In this document: positions 56,300-64,000 of the stretch, piece by piece
Layout: each line of letters starts with the position of its first letter
Numbering within the stretch: position 1 is the stretch's first letter
Assembly (NCBI RefSeq): GCF_020171115.1
Contig: NC_058091.1
Coordinates: forward strand, 212,282,501 to 212,346,500
Length of the DNA: 64,000 nucleotides
From: Neogale vison
Taxonomy: Eukaryota > Chordata > Mammalia > Carnivora > Mustelidae
Direction: 5' to 3'
Notes under the pieces: generated by a model
What the model was told of the DNA's origin: nothing
Database searches by the model: none
Seen by the model: only the letters and a program-made list of their open reading frames with translations
Program-made: the position numbers and the translations under genes

Positions 56300-56540
56300 T
56301 AATGGCTAAAAAATGTGAACTCTGTGGTTAGATCTGATTCAAATCTTATCTTCCCCATTTATTATTTGTGTGATCTTGGGCAGGTTACTTAACAGTTGCA
56401 TCTGTTAGTTCCCTCCTGTGTAAAATATAACTACCTACCGCATAGGCACTTAGGTGAGGGTTTAGTGAAGAGTATGTATAAAACACTCAGCACAGTGCCT
56501 GGAACACAGTCATGATTCAGTAGCTTGAGATGAAGATAGT
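56285..56540 (+). mobile_element. MIR SINE
   Basis: 'aaatgtgaactctgtggtta', 'atttgtgtgatcttgggcag', 'gttacttaacagttgcatct' and 'cagcacagtgcctggaacac' match MIR order well. It directly abuts the transposon end. Confidence 0.9.
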
Positions 56541-56599
56541 AACAATGATGACATTGCTCACGAAGAGAGGACAGGTTGGACATTACTCTGGGTGTGTCA

Positions 56600-56705
56600 T
56601 GAATTTTTTAAAAATTATTTTTATCAACATATAATGTATTATTTGCCCCGGGGTACAGGTCTGTGCATTGTCAGGCTTACACACTTCACAGCACTCACCA
56701 TATTA
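56600..56705 (-). mobile_element. Carnivoran L1 3' end fragment
   Basis: 'ttatttgccccggggtacag', 'gtctgtgcattgtcaggctt' and 'acacacttcacagcactcac' are the reverse complement of the 3' UTR at 33890-33970. Confidence 0.85.
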
Positions 56706-57137
56706 TGAATTTTTTAATCAGTAACTTTTTTTTTTTTCAAAATTTCTTCTCAGAAAATATCATCATGGCTATTTCTGTTTCTGAAAATTTGATACTGCTT
56801 TTTAGGGTGTGTCTTTTATGACAGATGGCCAGCAGCTCATGGTAAAATGAATATGGGATATAAAAGCATTTCATTTATTTATGGGAAATATTTTATTGCC
56901 CCACCCTTCAATTAGTTGGAAAATGAAAGTCAAAAACTGGAAACTCTATTTATAAATGGACAGGGCTGTGATCTCAGTGTCTGAAACTGTAGACTTTGAG
57001 AAAATATTTATAACATATTGGAAACTAGTTACTGATCAGTGTCTTCTTGCCCTATTATTTTTAAAGCTAATACAGAGAATATGAAATTTGAGGCCAATTA
57101 ATATTGAATACTAAAATGTCATCAAAGATAATTAACT

Positions 57138-57312
57138 TGGGGATGCCTGGCTCAGTGGGTTAAACATCTGCCTTCGACTCTGGTCATGATCCCAGTGTTC
57201 TGAGTTCGAGCCCCACACTGGGCTCCCTGCTTGATGGGAAGCCTGCTTCTCCCTCTGCTTGTGCTCACTCACTCTCTCTCTCTGATGAATAAATAAGTAA
57301 AATATTTTTTAA
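57138..57312 (+). mobile_element. Can-SINE with shortened head
   Basis: Head 'ggggatgcctggctcagtgg' lacks the usual GGTGG step. AAAGATAATTAACT (57124-57137) and AAAGATATTTAACT (57313-57326) flank it. Confidence 0.93.
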
Positions 57313-57524
57313 AAAGATATTTAACTGTATACCATTTTTTAATACAAGTTTGTAAGAGAAGAAGATGGAGAAAAGGATTCTGTCTCTTGTTAATAGAGGC
57401 ATTTGAAGTTACTAGAGATATTTGGTAATGGAGCCTTAAAGATAAGCTGAATGAATGGAAATGTAGGACATTCAAGGAGAAACTGAGGCCATGGCTGCAT
57501 CTTGCTAAGAAGACAATTTTAAAT

Positions 57525-57750
57525 AGTGGTTAGAAGTAAGGAATTCAAGAGTCAGTCTGAAACTCTGCCCAAGTTTCAAAGCCAATTCCATCCCCTGTTC
57601 AACCACATGATCTTGTAAGTCACTTAACTGGGCTGTGCCTATGTTATATCTGTGTCACAGTATCAAGGATTCAATATGATAATGTGGGCAAAGCATTTAA
57701 AATGATACGTGGCACATAATCAACGCTCATTAATGCCTGGTCAAAACAAA
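57525..57750 (+). mobile_element. MIR SINE
   Basis: 'aaccacatgatcttgtaagt', 'cacttaactgggctgtgcct' and 'tacgtggcacataatcaacg' follow the MIR order. Confidence 0.8.
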
Positions 57751-57995
57751 GAAACCCCCAGATCACTCCAGTGTAGTTGTTATGGACATGGATGAAACCT
57801 GCCCATTTCACTGGTTTAGAGATGGCTTTCTGTACTTAGTGGTCAATGTGAACAACATGTTGTAGTTCTTTTTCTTTACGTAATGATTTGCCTACTCCCT
57901 GCCGTTGTTATTCCTGTGAGCTGGGTGTCTAGTGAGCATCGTGCAGTAAGGATCCTTGAACAGTCCCATAGTTGCCTACCTTCAGAAGCTTATTG

Positions 57996-58215
57996 GAGGA
58001 GCGCCTCTGTAGCCCAGTCGTTAAGCATCTGCCTTTGGCTCAGGTCATGATCCCAGGGTCCTGGGATTGAGCCCCACATCGGGCTCCCTGCTAGCCCGGA
58101 AGCCTGCTTCTCCCTCTCCCACTTCCCCTGCTTGTATTCCCTCTCTTGGTGTCTCTCTCTCTCTGCAAAATAAATAAATAAGATTTTTAAAAAAGAAAGA
58201 AAGAGAAGAAAGAAA
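57996..58215 (+). mobile_element. Can-SINE
   Basis: Head 'ggagcgcctctgtagcccag', body, CT tract, AAATAAATAAAT tail and an AAAG-rich extension. Confidence 0.93.
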
Positions 58216-58694
58216 CTAATCAGAGAGCACTGCTTTGTTCCTATCACTCTGGAGCCTGAACATTTGCCATAGTAAAAACCCATGCTACCTTGTGGTAATA
58301 AAACGAGGTCATTGCATTAACTTGTATCATTGTTGGAAAATCTTTTCCCATGAACATCATCTGTCATTATTCAGAGATTTAAATGCCACAAATGGAATCC
58401 ACAGTCTAACAAAGATAGTGTTGCTTGTATAGCAAACTATGCCATATCTGAAAAATAGGGGAAAATCCCTGGGTAACAGATGATGCTGTATCTTTTTTAT
58501 ATGCAGTTCATGGTGAGTAGACTGTGTGACTTAGCTATATTTGACACTGATACATTTTTAAAATGAGACTCTCACATGGGAGGGAATATTGTAACATGTC
58601 TTAGAAATTAAAGTTTTAACTACACCAGTATATTTCATGAGGGGAATCTTGCCAGCAAGAAGAATGGATGGGAATATTAATGTCGCCTTGTATC
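58216..58694. other. Unassigned intronic sequence
   Basis: No exon or repeat recognised. Confidence 0.5.
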
Positions 58695-58707
58695 ACATAT
58701 TATTCTT

Positions 58708-58903
58708 TTTTTAAAAAAGATTTTATTTATTTATTTGACAAAGAGAGATCACAAGTAGGCAAAGAGGCAGGCAGAGAGAGAGGGAGAATCAGGCTCCCCA
58801 CTGAGCAGAGAGCCCAACGCGGGGCTCGATCCCAGGACCCTGGAATCATGACCTGAGCCGAAGGCAGAGGCTTTAACCCACTGAGCCACCCAGGAGCCCC
58901 TCT
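58708..58903 (-). mobile_element. Can-SINE, young, exact 13-bp target duplication
   Basis: Full minus-strand copy. ACATATTATTCTT occurs at 58695-58707 and 58904-58916. Confidence 0.97.
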
Positions 58904-59019
58904 ACATATTATTCTTATATCTGTGTCTCAGGTTATAGTCTTGTAATTGTTCCATGTCTGTAGAATGAGGATCCACATTTTGCAATAAAAGTTGTTCTTG
59001 TTTTTAAGTTGTCGGTTTA

Positions 59020-59200
59020 TTAAGCACATACTCTATACCAAACTTTATGTCAGTGTGCTTTATTTACACTGCCTCATTTAATTCTCCTAACAATTCTGGA
59101 GAATCGGATACTTTTATCCACATTCTGCTGGTGAAGAAGAAAGGCTCTAGTTTATATAACCTTGTGGACTTGAGATGCAGACCCTGAAAGCCTGTGCCAT
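59020..59200 (-). mobile_element. MIR fragment
   Basis: 'attaagcacatactctatac', 'ctcatttaattctcctaaca' and 'gacttgagatgcagaccctg' give antisense MIR order with a degraded centre. Confidence 0.65.
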
Positions 59201-59900
59201 TAAAGACAGTGCAGGACTGCATGTGAGAGAGTGAGGCCTTTAGAACTGGTTGGGAGGAGGCCCATAAATTACCAAAAGAGTTCAGTGTCCACTTTCTAGT
59301 ACTTTTGTTGTATGGAAATATGACTTGGGAACAGTATAATATACAAATAATCATGAAATGCTGCAGTATTGGTAGCATTACCTATAAATGCATAGGTATG
59401 TATAGAAGTTAGAAGCTAACACCTGGTATAATATAGCGATAATGAGTCCCATAAGCATTTATGAGTTTGATGAAGCCACTGTTTATTTGTAAGATTATGA
59501 TCACACAGTTGATGTTGCTGAAAACTGTCACAAACAGGCAAAGTGTTTTTTTCCCCCCATCTCACTTCAGTGCAGGAAGAAATTGTATCATATGCAAAAA
59601 GAGATATGTTCAAAGTACTTATATCCCTTTACAAAGGGGCAAGTTAAAGGGACTGATTGTAGGAAGTTATCGATGGTTCTCTTATGATACTTTCTGAGGA
59701 ACTAGGACTTCCTTTCAAAGGGAAGCCATTGTCATTATACACAGATTAATTACCTAAGTGTCCTAGGAGCTAGTCACCCATCTTTCCCTCTCTAGAGGAA
59801 AACGAAGAATTTAGAACATATAATCAAATGTGTTGACTTCACAGAACAAGGCTCAGGATTAGTGATTCTCACCCTGAGCTGTGTGTTAGAATCAGCTGCA
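59201..59900. other. Unassigned intronic sequence
   Basis: No exon seen; 59860-59895 ('gattctcaccctgagctgtg') could be a MER5-like scrap. Confidence 0.45.
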
Positions 59901-59904
59901 TATG

Positions 59905-60051
59905 TGACAAAGGTATCAAGATAATTCAATTGGGAAAGCATAATCTTCTCAATAAATGGTACTGGAATAAGTGGATATCCAATGCAAAAGAATGAAATTG
60001 GATCCCTACCTCACAGCACACACAAAAATTGACTTAAAATGGACCAGAGAC
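59905..60051 (+). mobile_element. L1 ORF2 fragment
   Basis: 'ggtactggaataagtggata' and 'cctacctcacagcacacaca' then 'aaaatggaccagagacctt' correspond to the ORF2 segment also present in the young L1 near 28600-28690. Confidence 0.75.
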
Positions 60052-60240
60052 CTTGGGAATCTGGGTAGCTCAGTTGGTTGGGCAGTCAACTCTTGGTTTC
60101 ACTTTGGGTCATGATCTCTGGGTCCTGAGACCAAGCCCCATGTCATGCTCCATGCTCAGTGGGGAGTCTACTTCAGGATTCTTTCTGTCCCTCACCCCTC
60201 CCCGTTTGCTCTCTTTCTCTAAAATAAATTAAAAAATAAG
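60052..60240 (+). mobile_element. Can-SINE, diverged
   Basis: 'gggaatctgggtagctcagt', 'caactcttggtttcactttg' and an A-rich tail. It runs tail to tail with the next SINE. Confidence 0.88.
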
Positions 60241-60250
60241 TAATTCTTTT

Positions 60251-60447
60251 TATATTTTTTTAAAGACTATTTATTTATTTGACAGAGAGAGAGATCACAA
60301 GTAGGCAGAGAGGCAGGCAGAGGGAAAGGAGGAAGCAGGCTCCCTGCTGAGCAAAGAGCCTGATGCAGGCCTTGATCCCAGAACCCTGAGATCATGACCT
60401 GAGCCGAAGGCAGAGGCTTTAACTCACTGAGCCACCCAGGCACCCCT
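60251..60447 (-). mobile_element. Can-SINE, young subfamily
   Basis: T tail, 'gagagatcacaagtaggcag' and head 'gagccacccaggcacccc'. It faces the preceding plus-strand SINE with about 10 bp between. Confidence 0.95.
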
Positions 60448-61033
60448 CAAGTTACTTTAGAATTTTAACCTGCAAATTTCACTTAGCTGAACCTATATTT
60501 CATTAGTAGTATTAACTTCTTCTGAACAATGTGAAAACTTCATAGAATGCATTCATTCTGATTTCCCCTCCTGACTTACTCGCTATTATTATCATCCAGT
60601 TCTTAACTCTATTTGCATTAAACCCACAAATTAGACCCCATCCACATCATCAACATCCTGTTTGGATTTTCTCACATTCAGCATTTTGTTTGCTAATTAT
60701 CCCTTCTTGCATTCAGAGCTTCTGGAATCAAATCCTAGTTCCTGTCAAATTGGACTCGTTGGCAGTCTTCATCATAATCAGATAATTGCCTCAAGAAGAA
60801 AATGAGAAAAGTCCTGGGAAATATGCCCCCTCTCCCCAACAGTGCTGCCTCCTGTGCCCCCAGGACTAGGGGCATCCCTGTGGATTTCCTCCCACTCTCT
60901 AATTAGGGTGTTTTATGGAGTAGAGAAGAGCAAGGAAATCTGAAAGCATACAAAAGTTAAATACATTCAGTTTGAAGAGCTGTCATGTTTTTCTGCAATC
61001 ATATTCTTCTTACCTTTTTTTGCTATTAGAATT
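60448..61033. other. Unassigned intronic sequence
   Basis: No exon or repeat recognised. Confidence 0.5.
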
Positions 61034-61045
61034 ATCTTTATTTTG

Positions 61046-61221
61046 GGGGTGCTGGATAGCTAAGTTGGTTAAGCATCTGACTCTTGATTTTGGACCAGTT
61101 CGTGATCTCAGGGTTATGAGACCAAGCCCTGAGTCTGCCTCCACTGGGTGTGGAGCCTACTTAAGATTCTTGCTCTCCCTCTCCCTCTGTGCACCGCCCA
61201 CCCACACTTAAAAAAAAAAAA
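61046..61221 (+). mobile_element. Can-SINE, older subfamily, 12-bp target duplication
   Basis: 'gggggtgctggatagctaag' head and 'gactcttgattttggaccag'. ATCTTTATTTTG flanks at 61034-61045 and 61222-61233. Confidence 0.94.
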
Positions 61222-61233
61222 ATCTTTATTTTG

Positions 61234-61641
61234 TAATATAATGGTGATGGTAGTTGAAGTTTGGGGTTTTTTTTTTAAATTAGATTTGGTTTTAAAATTT
61301 TTTTCTTGGCGAATACAACATGGCCAATCACAACCCAGATTTTTTGAAATTTTCTGGACTTGAAATCCCAAGCCACTGCTGTAGACAGCTACCTGTGATT
61401 TTGAGGTGTGTATATTGGGTCACCTGAAAACATGTCCTCGTGGTTACATCAGGGACCTTAGTGGTTTTTCAGGTGTATACAAATCCTACAGTGTTAATAG
61501 TACTTTGCAACCTTTTATTAGGTTATCAAGCAGTCCTTAGTACTCTCCCAACAACTAAAATAATTTTTTACATAAGGCTGAGTCTAGACTAGCAAAATGT
61601 CCTGGGTACATCATGTACACCCTACATACATTTGGTGATGG
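61234..61641. other. Unassigned intronic sequence
   Basis: No exon or repeat recognised. Confidence 0.5.
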
Positions 61642-61659
61642 TAATGTTCCCAATTTTTT

Positions 61660-61839
61660 TTGAAGATTTTATTTATTGAGAGAGAGAGAATGAGCAGGAG
61701 GGAGAGGGAATGAGAAACTGAAGGAGACTCCACACTGAGCACAGAGCCCAATGCGGGCCTGGATCCTATGACCTCAAGATCATGACCTGAGCCAAAACCA
61801 AGAGTCGGACGCTTAACCGACTGAGCCGCCCAGGTGCCC
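61660..61839 (-). mobile_element. Can-SINE, 18-bp target duplication
   Basis: 'gagcaggagggagagggaat' body and head 'gagccgcccaggtgccc'. TAATGTTCCCAATTTTTT (61642-61659) and TAATGCTCCCAATTTTTT (61840-61857) differ by one base. Confidence 0.96.
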
Positions 61840-61857
61840 TAATGCTCCCAATTTTTT

Positions 61858-62085
61858 CAGAACACCATTTTGAGAGTCACATGATCTAATATTTGGCTGA
61901 TACCTTTGCCTGCCTTCCTCATATCATAAGGGGTTGGACTGTGATCCCCAAGTTTCTTTTCACCACTAACATAGGTTGTGACTGTAGTATTGATGCCACT
62001 GTCCTGGTAGATGTTCTTTCCTCATCTCCCGTGAACAGTCAATGTGAAGTATACACAGAATGACTTGAGTTCTCATTTCCCCCTT
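61858..62085. other. Unassigned intronic sequence
   Basis: No feature recognised. Confidence 0.5.
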
Positions 62086-62281
62086 TCTTTAAAAATTTTT
62101 TAAAGGTTTTATTTATTTGACACAGAGATAGCACAAGTAGGCAGAGAGGCAGGCAGAGGGAGAAGGAGTAGCAGGCTCCCCACTGGGCAGGGAACCTGAC
62201 GTGGGGCTCGATCCCTGGACCCTGGGATCATGACCCAAGCCGAAGGCAGATGCTTAACTGACTGAGCCATCAAGGTGCCCC
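62086..62281 (-). mobile_element. Can-SINE 323 bp upstream of exon 6
   Basis: Minus-strand copy with a pyrimidine-rich left side 'ccccctttctttaaaaattt', body 'gcacaagtaggcagagaggc' and head 'gagccatcaaggtgcccc'. It is the insertion closest to a splice acceptor in this window. Confidence 0.92.
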
Positions 62282-62604
62282 TCTCTTTTCCACTTTGTAA
62301 AGCATGATCATGTATAAATACAGCCACAACATGTATTGCAAAGGGTCACAGTTAAGAGTATCGTTTAATTGTCATATGCTTGACACTGACCATTTTATTA
62401 GATGTTCAGTCATTACTATAATGTAGACAAATAAAAATGAGTTAAAGATGCACCAACTACAGACTTTAGAGATCTCTGAATTCATGACAAAGTTGTTAAT
62501 TGGCAAGCTTGTTATTTCCTGTAAGTACAAGGGAAGGAAGTATTAAAAGTCATCGTCTTCATTTGAGAGAGAAAATTAATGTTTCCTAAAAAATTCTCTT
62601 CTAG

Positions 62605-62675
62605 CGAAGGAAGCCCATCCCCCAGAATGGAGCTGCTGCATAATATCGACCCAAACTTTGTGGATGTTTCACCAT
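62605..62675 (+). CDS. ARSB: ARSB coding exon 6 (arylsulfatase B, internal exon)
   Basis: This 71-bp exon equals human ARSB exon 6 in length (c.1143-1213) and in both codon phases. It follows a cttctag acceptor; its first base C completes Ser381, begun as AG at the end of exon 5. It encodes EGSPSPRMELLHNIDPNFVD, then VSP, and ends with the T of the Cys405 codon before a consensus GTGAGT donor. Residues His393 and Cys405 lie here; substitutions at both are reported in human mucopolysaccharidosis VI. The frame is open throughout. Met389 and Val402 differ from the human residues I recall (Ile and Ser). It lies 21,980 bp downstream of exon 5 with compatible phase, which supports one continuous transcript. 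The exon is too short to appear as an open reading frame and is recognised only by homology and splice sites. Confidence 0.96.
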
Positions 62676-64000
62676 GTGAGTACCTCATTTAATGCTACTA
62701 AATTCAATCGCTTTAGCTCGCGAAGACATTTTATTGCCTAGTGTGTCTCCAGCCTCACTTCATCCTTTTCTAGGATCCTTTTCCTGAGTTTGCGCTCGGG
62801 ACAAACAGTTCTGCGTAATACCAGTTCTGCTGACCTCACTGTCGCTTTGGTGCCCTGGAGGGTAGATGCTGTTTTTCTCCCTGCACTTACTGGCTATATG
62901 ACCTTCACGCCATTCCATCTCCCTGCTTCAACTTTACCATAGGCTCTCAGTGGCTTCTCCCTGGGAATGTCATGTTGTTGTTGCTGTCTTCTCACATGAG
63001 AGCTCCAGAGCCGACTTCAGGGAACCCAAGATCAGATAAGCCACCACATCGTGCAGTGGAGCTGGCCAGGTGCTGCCCAGCACCTCCGTATCCCAAGTGT
63101 GGCTCCCCTAGCAATCCTCGAAGTCATTTGGCTTGATTCTGTGTCCTGCCTAAGTTAAGCAATAGGTAGCCCCATTCATTCTTCAAGAAAAGAAGCCATT
63201 TTGGCTCTCAGATCACAACAGGTTGTAATAGTCCTGTTTAAATTCCACACTAGTGGCCCTGTGAATCCTAGGCTGGTGAGTTTGGGTCTGGAAAGCCTTA
63301 GCTCTTAGGCCTTTTGTCCAGCCTCCATCATTAAGCGTCATCTGAAGACTCTTCACAGGAACAGTGCTCTTCCATTTCATTCATTCCCTTAGGCGCTGAC
63401 ATTCCCTCCTTTCTAGACATATGGCCACACCCTTCATTCCTTCATTCTGTTGTTCAGGCTTTCCTGACGACTTTGTCCTCTCCAGTCTGTGCCACAACTT
63501 GCCCCGGGATTTCCCTGCGCAGACAACAACTTCACACTGGTTGTATGTCAATGGGCACTTGAGCCCCTGCTCTCCCCACCAGCCACCTCCAGCCAGTCCT
63601 TGCCCTGCTAGACACATGCAGATCATCTTGTTTTGTCTTGAATATGCTTTTCTCTGTGGCTAAAACACCTTTCCCTGCCCTTCCACAATTTTTCTCCATC
63701 CCTTAAAACTCAACATAAATGTCCCATGTTTGCGAATGCTTCTTGGAACCCCAGAATATCCTTCCTCAGCAGCCTTTTGTGTGTATCTGTGTGTAGAGCC
63801 TTCAGCAAATTCTCTTGTATGTGCCTTCATTTCCCACCAAGGTGAGAGCTCCTGGAAGTCAGGATCTGTGTCTTATTTATCTTTTCATCCTTGTAAGTTA
63901 ACATGAATACCCAGCAGTGGGTAGGCCCTCAGTGATGATTTCTTGACCAAATGGAAGATTTCTGGGATAAAATTAGGACCCAAGTGGAAAGAAAAGGGCC
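62676..64000 (+). other. ARSB: ARSB intron 6 (5' portion)
   Basis: This begins with the consensus GTGAGT donor of exon 6 and runs to the window end. Exon 7 is not seen. From 62700 to about 63380 the sequence is unique, with no recognised repeat or exon; from about 63380 to 63950 it resembles an L2 tail. Confidence 0.9.
63380..63955 (+). mobile_element. L2 LINE 3' fragment
   Basis: 'gtgagagctcctggaagtca', 'ggatctgtgtcttatttatc' and 'gtgggtaggccctcagtgat' give the L2 3' order; upstream 'cccttccacaatttttctcc' also fits. Confidence 0.7.

Larger units (their letters stand above)
40625..62604 (+). other. ARSB: ARSB intron 5 (complete, 21,980 bp)
   Basis: This intron is bounded by a GTACCT donor after exon 5 and a cttctag acceptor before exon 6, with phases that join a split Ser381 codon. 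It contains about 22 Can-SINE copies, many nested, together with old L1 tails, a Tigger-like transposon with an inserted SINE, MIRs and a 42-bp tandem duplication. If exon 5 were read through, the frame would continue for 22 codons (YLLIFLFCRKCKNSLTGLRG and two more residues) to a stop at 40692-40694. Confidence 0.93.

Noticed and set aside
8626..62281. tRNA genes from cloverleaf-like heads of the SINEs
   Set aside because: The heads are tRNA-Lys-derived parts of Can-SINEs, followed by SINE bodies and A-rich tails. None is an independent tRNA gene.
1..64000. An undescribed defence, toxin or biosynthetic system
   Set aside because: The window is intronic DNA of a housekeeping lysosomal gene. 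Nothing beyond transposons, small repeats and two exons could be supported.

Overview
This window is non-coding-rich vertebrate nuclear DNA from a carnivoran mammal. Its only host protein-coding content I can support is two internal exons of one gene, ARSB (arylsulfatase B, N-acetylgalactosamine-4-sulfatase), on the plus strand. They correspond to human coding exons 5 (244 bp, c.899-1142) and 6 (71 bp, c.1143-1213): exon lengths, split codons and encoded residues all fit. The window therefore runs from inside ARSB intron 4 (1-40380), through exon 5 (40381-40624), a complete 21,980-bp intron 5 (40625-62604) and exon 6 (62605-62675), into intron 6 (62676-64000).

Organism. About 40 copies of a tRNA-Lys-derived Can-SINE are scattered through the introns, many flanked by exact 12-16 bp target-site duplications. 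That family is restricted to Carnivora. The body form common here (a 'gcctacttgtgatctctgtc' segment before the A-rich tail) is the one I associate with mustelids (mink, ferret, otter, badger). The carnivoran call is strong; the mustelid call is an inference.

Layout. 1-8.5 kb: intron 4 with few SINEs, several MIR fragments and a fossil DNA transposon. 8.6-19.3 kb: recent SINEs, including two stacked in one target site at 9720-10148. 19.3-21.6 kb: a repeat-poor block rich in CAGCTG and ATTGTT motifs, a candidate regulatory element. 22.8-28.7 kb: a LINE-rich block of old L1 pieces, an MLT1-like LTR, and a young 5'-truncated L1 (27210-28692) with 13-bp duplications and an apparent 201-bp 3' transduction. 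29-34.1 kb: SINEs plus an L1 inserted in inverse orientation into an older L1 tail. 34.1-38.2 kb: mostly unique sequence. 38.4 kb: a 25-bp hairpin-forming minisatellite. 40.4 kb: exon 5. 41.7-62.3 kb: intron 5, dense in SINEs, many nested, with old LINE sequence at 49-53 kb. 62.6 kb: exon 6. 63.4-63.9 kb: an L2 remnant.

There is no operon, CRISPR array or prokaryotic-type system here. I found no previously undescribed gene system. The most interesting material is structural: the L1 transduction, nested and stacked insertions, two palindromic structures, an atypical donor site at exon 5 and the candidate intronic enhancer.
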